From: Clostridiaceae bacterium
GTDB lineage: Bacteria; Bacillota; Clostridia; Saccharofermentanales; DTU023
Length of the DNA stretch: 64,000 nt
NCBI GenBank assembly: GCA_012838795.1
Contig: DUOO01000026.1
Span: 1-64,000, forward strand
Reading direction: 5' to 3'
A program made the translations under genes and the position numbers. Shown piece after piece: positions 54,502 through 63,178 of this stretch (position 1 is its first letter; each line of letters begins with the position of its first letter). Below the pieces are notes generated by a model. The model saw only the letters and a program-made list of their open reading frames with translations. It made no database searches and was not told the DNA's origin.

Positions 54502-54786
54502 ATGAAAGGCAGGTGTAAGAAGTGTGCAATCGAAGATCTCAAAAGAAGATCCTACAAGAGCGTGAAATCCTTGGTCAATGAAGAAATCGAGGTTGCAGAC
54601 AGATTCATTACTTTTGACTTGACTAGGATTGCGGCTTTCATAGCTATACTCGACAAGGTTCGCACCCTCCTATTGTAGTTCCACCGGTTCAGTATGGTCA
54701 CGGTGACGGTGAAGAATAACAGTACTCTGCTTTACCGCTTCAAAGACGGCAGCAAAATCTCGTTACCCGTTCCGGACAGAAAATAA
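54502..54786 (+). pseudogene. Mobile-element debris, recombinase-like fragments
   Basis: Two short intact frames lie in DNA that is GC-richer than its surroundings. The first (54502-54678, 58 codons) begins MKGRCKKCAIEDL and has KSLVNEEIEVADRF. The second (54694-54786) reads MVTVTVKNNSTLLYRFKDGS, which resembles the last strands of large serine recombinases. Neither has a ribosome site. I take them as the decayed end of a mobile element beside the 3' side of tRNA-Thr. The remaining bases 54309-54501 show a CGGCAAT/ATTGCCG dyad (54324-54330, 54359-54365), possibly the TetR operator. Confidence 0.45.
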
Positions 54787-54789
54787 GCT

Positions 54790-54839
54790 CAAAACAAAAG
54801 AAAGCAGTTACTAATACAAGAAATTGTATCAATAACTGC
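54790..54839 (-). terminator. Terminator of tRNA-Thr
   Basis: Arms 54804-54819 and 54824-54839 pair at 14 of 16 positions around a GAAA loop. On the minus strand they are followed by TTTCTTTTGTTTT. It lies 10 bp after the tRNA 3' end. Confidence 0.8.
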
Positions 54840-54848
54840 GTTCCAGGT

Positions 54849-54924
54849 TGGAGCCCATTGCCGGAATTGAACCGGCGACCTCATCCTTACCATGGATGCG
54901 CTCTACCTACTGAGCTAAATGGGC
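54849..54924 (-). tRNA. tRNA-Thr (GGU)
   Basis: 76-nt cloverleaf on the minus strand. Acceptor GCCCATT pairs with AATGGGC, then T and an encoded CCA. The anticodon stem CATCC/GGATG closes loop ATGGTAA; anticodon GGT (threonine). T-arm GCCGGTTCAATTCCGGC is canonical. Confidence 0.95.
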
Positions 54925-55046
54925 AACTTTACAGCAAACATCATTATAGCGACCTCTATCATACAAGTCAACATCATTATGCTGATTGATTCTGATGTGT
55001 GAATTGCAACTTAAACTGAAATTGATGCTGATTGAATTGATCTGAC

Positions 55047-55808
55047 TCAGGTATTAATTATTGGATCATAACGATAAATGATGAATTTTTCAAATTCATC
55101 TTCCAACATATCCAGAGAGATCGATCCTTCTCTTTGAAAGATTGTTTTGTTTTCCATAAATGTTTGATAGTCATACATCGGATAATACAAAATTATTTCT
55201 GCTGCACGCGGATTATCAAATAAACTATGCTCAATATTGCGGATGACTTGTGTAAAAATTTTTATAGTAAAAGGATTGAAAAAATAAAAGACATTCTGAT
55301 TATTTTGAATTTGATATAGTTCTGCATATTCCTGAACAAATTTAATGGGAGCCGGCTTTTGTTTAACTTTTTTGTTTTTACTTCTCTTATTATTTTTTCC
55401 AGGCTTAAAATCGTAATTGTACTTTTTGTCTGATATATTATGTTGTTCAACTTGTTGATATAAAGCAATATTTTCTGCAAAATTTACTTTCGGATTGGCT
55501 TTTATATAAGAAGTCAAATTATCTTCTAATTCATAGTATGTTTCCAGGTTAAGTTCAATTCCGGTAACTGGAATATTGAAACGGTTGTGTACATAAAAAG
55601 CTACCCGGCCGCTGCCGCAACCAAAATCAACAAAATTAGAATCCGAACCTAAATCATTAAACTCAAAAAGTTTATCTAAAGCTTGATACGGAGTCGATTC
55701 CAAACGATTATATAACAGTAAGTCTTCGATTTCTGTCCACTCGCGCATAAATTGTGTTTTAATATGAAGCTCCCTATCCATCTGTCTTTCATACCATAAA
55801 TGAAACAT
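55047..55808 (-). CDS. Class I SAM-dependent methyltransferase
   Basis: 253 residues. Motif I FVDFGCGSGRVAFYV (about 58-72) and GIELN as motif II give a Rossmann-type SAM fold. A Lys/Asn-rich insert (about 139-155, KNNKRSKNKKVKQK) is unusual and suggests nucleic acid or ribosome contact. The C-terminus FYFFNPFTIKIFTQVI resembles the NPPY-like region with PF. ATG at 55808 with GGTGG upstream; a TTG codon precedes it. Substrate unknown. Confidence 0.85.
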   Translation of the reverse strand: MFHLWYERQMDRELHIKTQFMREWTEIEDLLLYNRLESTPYQALDKLFEFNDLGSDSNFVDFGCGSGRVAFYVHNRFNIPVTGIELNLETYYELEDNLTSYIKANPKVNFAENIALYQQVEQHNISDKKYNYDFKPGKNNKRSKNKKVKQKPAPIKFVQEYAELYQIQNNQNVFYFFNPFTIKIFTQVIRNIEHSLFDNPRAAEIILYYPMYDYQTFMENKTIFQREGSISLDMLEDEFEKFIIYRYDPIINT

Positions 55809-55934
55809 CAACTTCCACCTATATAATTATTTATATCTTCAAATTGTATATCTCAAATAAGTATATATACAAACTAATTCTGCGGCCTATTGTATCATAA
55901 AAAAATAATAAACATGGTTAATCGAATGATTTAA

Positions 55935-56025
55935 AAGAGATCAAGATCCCGAGAAGGGACCTTGATCATGAGGAGACGTATGAAGAGGTGTTTGTTTATA
56001 GTCGCCTCTTTTTGCGACTGCGTTT
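55935..56025 (-). ncRNA. Candidate small RNA with CCUC loops
   Basis: The 432-bp gap 55809-56240 holds a structured minus-strand segment. Going 5' to 3' it contains the small stem AGTCGC/GCGACT, a C-rich single-stranded stretch (CACCTCTTCATACG, TCTCCTCATG), then a 12-bp hairpin (55939-55950 with 55956-55967, one G-U, loop TTCTC) followed by TCTTTT. The hairpin and T-run look like a terminator, yet no gene lies upstream of it on this strand. CCUC loops are what Firmicutes small RNAs use to pair with ribosome binding sites. Promoter not certain. A plus-strand leader peptide is the alternative. Confidence 0.4.
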
Positions 56026-56121
56026 ATTAACGTGACTATATAATAACAACAACTTTTGAAATAAAAATAGTTTGAAAGTGAAGTATTGTGAAGATTCTTG
56101 AAAAATTACATTATTTTCCTC

Positions 56122-56172
56122 TTGACTTTGTAATAATCCAGATTGTATTATTGTATTAATCTATTAATACAA
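56122..56172 (+). promoter_or_regulatory. Promoter and GntR-type operator of the Ytr-like operon
   Basis: TTGACT (56122-56127), an 18-bp spacer and TATTAT (56146-56151) form the promoter. TTGTATTAAT-CT-ATTAATACAA (56151-56172) is a perfect 10-bp dyad covering the start of transcription. The first gene of the operon encodes a YtrA-type GntR repressor, so autoregulation at this dyad is very likely. Confidence 0.75.
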
Positions 56173-56240
56173 GATGTTAATTATTAACTAAATGTTATTA
56201 CTATTAGAGATTGATTGTACAGAAATTGGAGTAAAACTGA

Positions 56241-56609
56241 ATGTCGTATAAATTTGACGAAAGTCAACCAATCTATTTGCAATTAATTGAAATATTCAAA
56301 ACAAATATTGCCAACGGTACTTGGAAGGCAGGAGAAAAAATTGACAGCGTCAGAAATTTAGCTTTGGATTTTGCCGTAAATCCCAATACTGTTCAACGTG
56401 CTTTAGTTGAGTTGGAAAATATCGGTTTAGCTTACAGTCAAAGAACTTCAGGCAGATTTATTACTCAAAATCAAGAATTAACACGTAATTTAAAACATGA
56501 AATGGCTGAGAATAAAACGCGAGATTTTGTTAAGCAAATGCAAGCAATTGATATAGAGCAAAAAGCAATTTTAGATTTAGTACAACGTTGTTTAAGTTTA
56601 GAAGAATAA
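56241..56609 (+). CDS. GntR-family regulator, YtrA subgroup
   Basis: 122 residues. Winged helix of about 70 residues (YLQLIEIFKTNIANGTWKAG, VNPNTVQRALVELENIG) followed by only a short helical tail, which is the mark of the YtrA subgroup that represses ABC exporter operons. GGAG lies nine bases before the ATG. It sits 104 bp before its ABC genes and has a perfect dyad in its promoter. In B. subtilis YtrA responds to lipid II-binding antibiotics. Confidence 0.93.
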   Translation: MSYKFDESQPIYLQLIEIFKTNIANGTWKAGEKIDSVRNLALDFAVNPNTVQRALVELENIGLAYSQRTSGRFITQNQELTRNLKHEMAENKTRDFVKQMQAIDIEQKAILDLVQRCLSLEE

Positions 56610-56713
56610 TTGAATTCAACAGAAAAGTCATTAAGTATGAATGAATTAAAGAGAATTATTGTTCATTAGAATAACAAATTAATTATTCGAGTAAATCGAG
56701 GAGTAATCACAAA

Positions 56714-57406
56714 ATGTCAACAATTAAAATCAATAATTTATGTAAAAATTACGGAAAGCTTCAAGCAATCAACAATCTGAGTCTGGAACTTAATTCCGGT
56801 CAGATAGTTGGTTTAGTCGGACCGAACGGATCCGGTAAAAGTAGTTTATTACGAATTTTAGGTGCTTTCGATATGGCATATTCCGGTGAAGTTCTGATTA
56901 ACGGTTTCAAGCCGGGATTAGAAAGCAGAAAAATCGTTTCTTTTTTGCCGGACAAGCCTTATATCAGTGAAAATTTAAGGGCTGAACAAATCATTGAACT
57001 ATATGACGGATTTTTTTCTGATTTTAATAAAGAGAAAGCTTTTAAAATGCTTGAATTATTTAAACTGAAACCTGAACAAAAGTTGATCGAAATGTCTAAA
57101 GGTATGGGAGAAAAAGTTCAAGTTTTGCTGACTATGTCGCGAGATGCAGAAATTTTTATCCTGGACGAACCGATTTCAGGTGTTGATCCTGCTTCCAGAA
57201 AAATAATTCTGCGCAGTATGATTGAAGGTTTTTCTGAAGACGCTCTGATGGTCGTATCTACACATTTATTAAATGATATCGAAAATATTATCGACTCGGT
57301 TATTTTTCTCGATTCAGGTCAGATCAAAATTCAAGGTTCAACTGATGATCTGCGTGAACAATATGGAAAAAGTATCAATGAATTATTCGAGCAGATATTT
57401 CAGTAA
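56714..57406 (+). CDS. ABC transporter ATP-binding protein, YtrB-like
   Basis: 230 residues. Walker A GLVGPNGSGKSSLLRIL, Q-loop-like FLPDKPYI, a changed signature MSKGMGEKVQVLL, Walker B IFILDEPISG and H-loop VSTHLL. GAGGAG precedes the ATG. Partner of the membrane protein 49 bp downstream. Confidence 0.92.
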   Translation: MSTIKINNLCKNYGKLQAINNLSLELNSGQIVGLVGPNGSGKSSLLRILGAFDMAYSGEVLINGFKPGLESRKIVSFLPDKPYISENLRAEQIIELYDGFFSDFNKEKAFKMLELFKLKPEQKLIEMSKGMGEKVQVLLTMSRDAEIFILDEPISGVDPASRKIILRSMIEGFSEDALMVVSTHLLNDIENIIDSVIFLDSGQIKIQGSTDDLREQYGKSINELFEQIFQ

Positions 57407-57455
57407 CTTTAAATTTAAAATAACAAATATTTAAGGAACAGATAAGGAGTTTTCT

Positions 57456-58292
57456 ATGTTTTCCAAACTATATAAATATCAAATAAAAGAATTGTGGTTT
57501 ATCGCACGATATTTCTATCTTGCAATGACAGGAACTATCTTAATCGGTTTGTTTATTTCAGAAACAAGAATTCCCGGCGTTGTTCAATTTTTTAATACAT
57601 TGCTTTTAATAGGTTTTATTATATGCGGTATAGCTATTATCATATTTACAATTACTCATGATTATCAAAATCAACAAGGTAAACGTTCATACTTCTTTCG
57701 TTCAATACCGGCCAAAGAGTCTGTCATTATAGGTTCGCGGCTGTCATATTATTTAACTTATTATTTTGCAACCGTAATTGTTCTCGCAATCGGTATAGCA
57801 ATTTTCACCATTTCACATACTGCAATTAACATGATGTTGCCGTTTCATATTGCGTTCAGCATTATTAAAGATATCTTTTTCCAAACCAAAATCATCGGAA
57901 TGCTATTATTTATTATAGTTTATGCAGTATTTCATCAAGTTATTTCGATGATGTTTGCTATAACCATCGGCTCACATGCAAGATTAAAAAGCCTGGGTAT
58001 CGGAGGTCCCATTCTGGTTTATTTTCTGCATTACGTCGCAATGCAGATATTAACCTTAATAAGCATGTTATTTATTCCGATTTCAATCAAATTGCCGGAA
58101 AATCCGGATACAGGCTTTGAGTTCCGGATTGTTTTCGAAAGTATGATGCCTGAAATGAGTAAATTATTCAGTGCTCAAAGCAATGAGATTAAATATATAG
58201 GAATCGGATTTATTTTCACGACTTTTATTGTTTGGATTATCATGGCTATCTGGATATACAAATGTTCCAAAAATAAAATATCACTTAATTAA
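57456..58292 (+). CDS. ABC exporter membrane protein, Ytr-like
   Basis: 278 residues with six membrane helices (about 16-34, 44-66, 91-115, 140-168, 178-200, 250-270). No known motif beyond topology. AAGGAG seven bases before the ATG. With the GntR regulator and ATPase it forms a YtrABC-like unit, in which the transporter is thought to act in wall homeostasis or antibiotic response. Confidence 0.85.
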   Translation: MFSKLYKYQIKELWFIARYFYLAMTGTILIGLFISETRIPGVVQFFNTLLLIGFIICGIAIIIFTITHDYQNQQGKRSYFFRSIPAKESVIIGSRLSYYLTYYFATVIVLAIGIAIFTISHTAINMMLPFHIAFSIIKDIFFQTKIIGMLLFIIVYAVFHQVISMMFAITIGSHARLKSLGIGGPILVYFLHYVAMQILTLISMLFIPISIKLPENPDTGFEFRIVFESMMPEMSKLFSAQSNEIKYIGIGFIFTTFIVWIIMAIWIYKCSKNKISLN

Positions 58293-58361
58293 TCTTAGTA
58301 TCATTGAAAATATATATTTGTTGAATTAATAATTTTTTGATTCAATTTGTCAATCAGATAT

Positions 58362-58404
58362 AAAAAAGCCTGTTATAAGCAAATTGTTGTAACAGGCTTT
58401 TCAT
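58362..58404. terminator. Bidirectional terminator between ABC operon and SDR gene
   Basis: AAAAGCCTGTTA (58364-58375) and TAACAGGCTTTT (58390-58401) form a perfect 12-bp stem with a 14-nt loop. The A-run before it and the T-run after it allow use from both strands. Confidence 0.9.
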
Positions 58405-58460
58405 CAATAAAAGAAACGAAATCAATAAAATCTCTTTGATTTCATTGAAGTACGGTAAAA

Positions 58461-59219
58461 TTATACACAGGTATAACCACCGTCGACCGGTAAGATAACA
58501 CCGGTTACATACGAAGCTTCTTCACTGCCTAAGAAGATAGCACTAGCATTCAATTCACCGCTTTTGCCATAGCGCCCCAGAGGAACTGTAGCTTTCATAT
58601 AAGCTGTGAAATCATCTGTATTTAATGTATCGGTTGTCAATTCAGTTTCGAAGTAACCAGGGCAGATACAATTACATGTAATATTGTATTTTGCCAATTC
58701 GGCAGCAACAGCACGTGTGAAGTTTACAACACCACCTTTGGAAGTATGGTAAGCAACTGTATCGATAGCTGTATTACCGACTAAACCGTACATTGATGAA
58801 ATGTTGATAATACGACCATAATTTGCTTCTTTCATATATTTACCGAAAGCACGCGTTACATAAAACACACTAGTCATATCGGTTTCAATGGTGAAATCCC
58901 ATTCTTCATCTGTCATTTCTAAAACGCCTGCATTGGCAGAAGCACCGGCACAATTAACTACTACATCAATTCTACCCATTTTTTCTTTAGCTTCAGCAGC
59001 TGCAGAATTTACGCTTTCTACGTCTGTAACATCACAACGAATAGCCAGACATTTAACACCTTTGGCTTCAATTTCTTTTGCTAATTCTTCGAGTCTCTCC
59101 AATCTTCTTGCCATGATAACCATGTCAGCACCTTGATCTGCATAAGCGAGCGCCATTTGTTTTCCGAGACCTGATGAAGCTCCCGACAATACTACTACTC
59201 TTCCTGTGTAATCAAACAT
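58461..59219 (-). CDS. SDR family NAD(P)-dependent oxidoreductase
   Basis: 252 residues. Cofactor motif SGASSGLGKQMA near 13-24, NCAGAS (here with Cys in place of the second Asn), catalytic ISSMYG and YHTSKGG with the YxxxK motif. C-terminal VTGVILPVDGGYTCV is typical of gluconate 5-dehydrogenase and FabG-like enzymes. AAAGGGA precedes the ATG. It follows the B12/opine pair on the same strand at a distance of 285 bp; that gap (59220-59503) shows no gene I accept. Substrate unknown; it may serve the same pathway. Confidence 0.9.
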   Translation of the reverse strand: MFDYTGRVVVLSGASSGLGKQMALAYADQGADMVIMARRLERLEELAKEIEAKGVKCLAIRCDVTDVESVNSAAAEAKEKMGRIDVVVNCAGASANAGVLEMTDEEWDFTIETDMTSVFYVTRAFGKYMKEANYGRIINISSMYGLVGNTAIDTVAYHTSKGGVVNFTRAVAAELAKYNITCNCICPGYFETELTTDTLNTDDFTAYMKATVPLGRYGKSGELNASAIFLGSEEASYVTGVILPVDGGYTCV

Positions 59220-59503
59220 GTTTTTTCCCTTTCACTATTAAGAAACGATATTTGTCTTCTTTTTATCAGATATTAATTTTATTAATTTTATAATGATTGA
59301 AGTTAATAGAATTAACATCTGTTTCGACTATCTTGATTATATAGGCACTGACTGAACTAATCAATAATTGTTCTGCAAAGTGAAATGATAAAAGGCAAAG
59401 ATCTATCGCTCTGTCACACAAACAAAGAGCAAGATAACAATCACAACTTGAGTTTATCTGGTTTTTTATTGCACTGAGTACTGCAACCGGCTTCAGGCAA
59501 TGA

Positions 59504-61396
59504 TTACAATAATTTCTTTGCATACTTCAGATTCTCAATAGCTTGATTCATACGTTGTGTCATATTCATCACAGATCCGTTTTCATCTACAACTCGCATT
59601 GAACCTCGGATCACTTTTGTTTGCCAATCTACTGCAGGAAAAAACTTCTCTTGTTCACTCCAAAGATAAGGCACTGGAAAAAATCCGGCGGCAAAGGCTA
59701 AGAAAAATCCTTCCGGAGTATAAAGATCTTGTATATTCTCCTCTAATGTTTTAAGCATGACTCTTGAATTTGCATAGAGTTCTTTTTCACGTTGCCCAAC
59801 TTCAATATTTTTACTCATATCATCAATCAAGCCCTTTTTGCGAGCTTCACGATACTGTTTTATAGTATGCAGAGTAATTTGTATACTCTCATTAATTATA
59901 TCCGGAGTTGCCAAATGAGATGCCTCTGAATAACTAACAACATGAATAACATCAGGACTTGTCTGATTATATGGCTCAATATCATCCATCAAACAGCTGA
60001 CCGAAGCCAGTTGTATCTTTGCTTCATGCAGATCAGGTCTAAAATAATCCAGACCGGCTCGTGGTTGAAATATGATTTTAAAATTTCCATCTTCCAAACT
60101 TCTGACTAATTTCAATAATGTTCTTGATTTTGCTAAATCTTGTACTCCCCATGTACTTCGCGGTGTATTAAGCATATTTTGTAAAACAAAAGTTTTTACT
60201 CCGCATTTTTTAGCAAGCTTAGCCGCCAAATATGCAACAACAATATAAGTTATGTCATCGGAACCCCGAAATGCGAAATGATGAGAAACATTGGCTTCCA
60301 GAGGCTTGTCGGTAGTTGCTATATAGTCGATGGTTTTAAAGTGCTCTTGCAGATTGGTGTATAAATCATATGGGCCACGACTATCCAATTGATTAAACCA
60401 CCATAAAGACAGCGCGTGCCAAGCGATATTTATCGTATCTTCATACATTTTTGCCAATTGCGGAATGTTTTTTGTTCCGGCATATGTGCGCACCAAAAGC
60501 GGTCTGGACTGTTCATACAGATAACGATAATCTGCTTCCGAATTAACCGGAACTCCTCCGCCATTTATTCTGCCTGCCCAATTTTCCGAAAAATTTGATT
60601 GAGATAACTGAGAAGTTCCCAAAGATAAAATATCCAGTAAACCTTGTTCAGCTAACTGTTTCACCCATGAACCGCATTCAAGCACCGCTTCTTCTCTTTT
60701 TTGATCGGAACGGTAAGGCCCTACATGTGCTCTGACTAAAGGTCTGACATTGTTGCCGTAATTTTTGGCAGTAGCTTTTAGTCTTTTTAATAATGTATCC
60801 TGATTCGTACCGAATCCCTGATAATCGGCGGCAGATTTATCATTGTATGAATGATATTTACCTGACTCAATTATTTCTTTACCGAACTGATATAGTGAAT
60901 CGTCATATTGGCTGACTTCAAGCATGTCTTGTGGAATTAAGTTTGACGGAACTTTCATTAAAGATAAAGTCTCACCAATTGTTTCACCGCCTTGAAAGCA
61001 TGTGTAAATTCCGGAAAACTTTTGTTCGACTGCCAGACAAGTTTGAGGCAGACCGCCAAAAAACAACAAATCGATATTTCCATCTTGAAATTTGAGCATT
61101 CTTTGTTGTTTAAGTTCTTCTAAAATGAAACCCAGCATGTTTAATGCATCTGTATGATCAAGTCGATAACTGATACCTAAACGATTTATCCGGTTAGCTC
61201 GAATCCAATTTATTACTTCTGTTCTTGCAGAATGATCATGATAATAACTCAATGCTTTCTGAACTTTTTCATCAGCAATAACTACTCGAAAACCGCATTC
61301 AGTCAATAATTCACCGGCTGTTTGTAAACCTATCGTATGTGCATCGTTAGCAGGTTTCATTAAACCGTATACCGCTCTTAAATCAGAAAGTTTCAT
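59504..61396 (-). CDS. Cobalamin-binding mutase-like protein
   Basis: 630 residues. The N-terminal domain has the base-off B12 motif: DAHTIG (DxHxxG, about 18-23), GISYRL near 75-80 and LLFFGGLP (Gly pair near 114). This is the flavodoxin-like fold of glutamate and methylmalonyl mutases, but placed at the N-terminus. The rest reads like a TIM-barrel catalytic part (LVRAHVGPYRSDQ, LSLGTSQLSQ, VSYSEASHLATPD), with a loose resemblance to glutamate mutase E. No characterised family could be assigned. The ATG at 61396 is chosen because AAGGAT lies before it. The opine dehydrogenase gene lies 50 bp upstream on the same strand. Confidence 0.7.
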   Translation of the reverse strand: MKLSDLRAVYGLMKPANDAHTIGLQTAGELLTECGFRVVIADEKVQKALSYYHDHSARTEVINWIRANRINRLGISYRLDHTDALNMLGFILEELKQQRMLKFQDGNIDLLFFGGLPQTCLAVEQKFSGIYTCFQGGETIGETLSLMKVPSNLIPQDMLEVSQYDDSLYQFGKEIIESGKYHSYNDKSAADYQGFGTNQDTLLKRLKATAKNYGNNVRPLVRAHVGPYRSDQKREEAVLECGSWVKQLAEQGLLDILSLGTSQLSQSNFSENWAGRINGGGVPVNSEADYRYLYEQSRPLLVRTYAGTKNIPQLAKMYEDTINIAWHALSLWWFNQLDSRGPYDLYTNLQEHFKTIDYIATTDKPLEANVSHHFAFRGSDDITYIVVAYLAAKLAKKCGVKTFVLQNMLNTPRSTWGVQDLAKSRTLLKLVRSLEDGNFKIIFQPRAGLDYFRPDLHEAKIQLASVSCLMDDIEPYNQTSPDVIHVVSYSEASHLATPDIINESIQITLHTIKQYREARKKGLIDDMSKNIEVGQREKELYANSRVMLKTLEENIQDLYTPEGFFLAFAAGFFPVPYLWSEQEKFFPAVDWQTKVIRGSMRVVDENGSVMNMTQRMNQAIENLKYAKKLL

Positions 61397-61446
61397 CTGT
61401 GTCATCCTTATGAATTTTAAATAATACTCTAGTTAAACAGTTTAAA

Positions 61447-62532
61447 TTAGTAGATCTCCTCTGCATCATCCTTGCGGACCAGTCTTTGGAAGAAATCTAC
61501 AAAATCTATTTCGCGCAAATTTCTTCCGCTTTCACGAAAATCTATATGCATGAGCTTGGAACCAAGATCTATAATTAAGCTTGTATAGCTCATGTCAATA
61601 TCAAACATCAAACCTAAAGCCTCCAAAGGCACCAATCCGTACGGAATATCTTCCAAAATATAGCGATGATTTATCGTTGAAGGAGCTAATATTTCCGAAT
61701 AAGCATTCGTATTTTGAATTTTTTCATACAGATTACTGCCTTGAGACTGATAACTGCGAGTAAGCCAATCACTAGTACTTTCAATTTCACAATCCAAAGC
61801 CAGTGCAACTTGCATTCTCTCCCGATCCATAGCTTCAAGGTATTCAGCAATACGTGGTGTAACACCTTGGTGATAATAAAGATAATCTGTATATTGATCT
61901 TCGGTTCTGCCGGTATTTAACAATAAGGGCGCACAATGCAAAATCATACCTACATTACCGATCGAAGTTTGAATCATTGAATCCGCCGGACGATAATTTT
62001 GTTTAAGATCCGGAGACAGCCTGTTATATATTTCTTCATTACTGACAATACCTAATCCTGATAAATATACTGCATTTTTAATAGCATATAAATAAACAAG
62101 ATCTACCGAGAGTTTGCGGCAAGTATGGATTACAGTTTGAGCTTCCGCGATTAACGGTCGATTCGGATTATTTCCTTTATTATAGAAATGTCTGAATTCA
62201 ATTGCACCACAAGTACGTCCCGGACTGAGAATAATCAATGGTTCACACTGTAAACATTCACTGAATTGAATCGCTAACTCACTATGAGAATAAGCAGGCG
62301 AAGTGATAATCACGATTTCCGGTTCAGCCAAGGCTAAATTCAAATCCGGAGTTGCATCTTTCAGAACCGCTTCTCCCTCAATTACACCTTTCATATTTAC
62401 AATTTTAGTATGCATGAGCTTTTTAATATTTTCTTCCGTTCGATTCCAAAGAATTACCTCATGCCCGGCAATTGCTAATTGCCCTGCCATTGACAAGCCC
62501 GAGTTTCCTGCACCGATTACTGAAATTTTCAT
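61447..62532 (-). CDS. NAD/NADP octopine/nopaline dehydrogenase family protein
   Basis: 361 residues. Rossmann motif VIGAGNSGLSMAGQLA at the N-terminus. The C-terminal Octopine_DH domain includes VGMILHCAPLLLNTGR, YHQGVTPRIAEYLEAMDRER and RYILEDIPYGLVPLEALG, with the expected His and Asp/Glu positions. The family joins or splits an amino acid and a keto acid through a secondary amine, or makes related metallophores. AGGTGA precedes the ATG at 62532. It heads the transcript that continues into the B12 gene. Confidence 0.88.
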   Translation of the reverse strand: MKISVIGAGNSGLSMAGQLAIAGHEVILWNRTEENIKKLMHTKIVNMKGVIEGEAVLKDATPDLNLALAEPEIVIITSPAYSHSELAIQFSECLQCEPLIILSPGRTCGAIEFRHFYNKGNNPNRPLIAEAQTVIHTCRKLSVDLVYLYAIKNAVYLSGLGIVSNEEIYNRLSPDLKQNYRPADSMIQTSIGNVGMILHCAPLLLNTGRTEDQYTDYLYYHQGVTPRIAEYLEAMDRERMQVALALDCEIESTSDWLTRSYQSQGSNLYEKIQNTNAYSEILAPSTINHRYILEDIPYGLVPLEALGLMFDIDMSYTSLIIDLGSKLMHIDFRESGRNLREIDFVDFFQRLVRKDDAEEIY

Positions 62533-62887
62533 ATAAATCACCTATATTCTTCTTAAAATATTTAATTTCCCCAAATTATCTCTAATAATTTTTTATAAAA
62601 TAATTTAAATCAATCTCTGCTATTTCTCTTATAAGAACTGAAATTTTAAAGTCCTAAACGATCACCCTAAAATTAATTGTTGTATCATAAAACTTATATT
62701 ATTAAAATAACAATTCTTAAATAGATTAAATCTGAGTTGATATTAAACTACTGACATTAGATTCTTGATAAAAAACGAAGATATTATTAAATATATTATA
62801 ACAAAAATGCCATATTTCACCAAATAAATAAGGCTAATCTTAATCAGATCAGCCTTATTTGTAACTCGAATTATTTTGAGTTCTAAG
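62533..62887 (-). terminator. Intergenic region with tRNA terminator
   Basis: Arms AAATAAGGCT (62826-62835) and AGCCTTATTT (62851-62860) form a 10-bp stem with further pairing inside (ATCT/AGAT). On the minus strand TTTATTT follows. It lies 28 bp beyond tRNA-fMet. The remaining AT-rich stretch 62533-62820 must hold the promoter of the opine dehydrogenase gene; I cannot place it. Confidence 0.75.
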
Positions 62888-62963
62888 TGGTTGCGGAGGC
62901 AGGATTCGAACCTGCGACCTCCGGGTTATGAGCCCGACAAGCTACCAGCTGCTCCACTCCGCG
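62888..62963 (-). tRNA. Initiator tRNA-Met (CAU)
   Basis: 76 nt on the minus strand with encoded CCA. It has the marks of the initiator: C1 opposite A72 (CGCGGAG/CTCCGCA), and three G:C pairs in the anticodon stem, CGGGCTCATAACCCG. T-arm GCAGGTTCGAATCCTGC is canonical. It lies 40 bp after tRNA-Leu in the same direction. Confidence 0.96.
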
Positions 62964-63003
62964 GTATTTATGTATTTGTTTGATTGATGAGAACAAACTC
63001 TAG

Positions 63004-63091
63004 TGGTGCTCGTGGCCGGACTCGAACCGGCACGAATGTTTAGTTCGACGGATTTTAAGTCCGTTGCGTCTGCCAGTTCCGCCACACGAGC
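63004..63091 (-). tRNA. tRNA-Leu (UAA)
   Basis: 88 nt on the minus strand. Acceptor GCTCGTG/CACGAGC with A73 and encoded CCA, anticodon stem-loop CGGACTTAAAATCCG giving anticodon TAA, long variable arm, T-arm GCCGGTTCGAGTCCGGC. Probably co-transcribed with tRNA-fMet. Confidence 0.96.
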
Positions 63092-63178
63092 GTTTGGCTT
63101 GCCCTCTTTAGTGCTTAACCATACTATCACCCGATTTTATATTTGTCAAACTAATTCCTGTTACAGGCTGCATAAATT

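Noticed and set aside
59266-59523. 85-codon frame overlapping the end of the B12-binding gene
   Set aside because: Its start lies inside the upstream gene, there is no ribosome site of quality, and the sequence looks like translated noncoding DNA rich in Cys and Ile.
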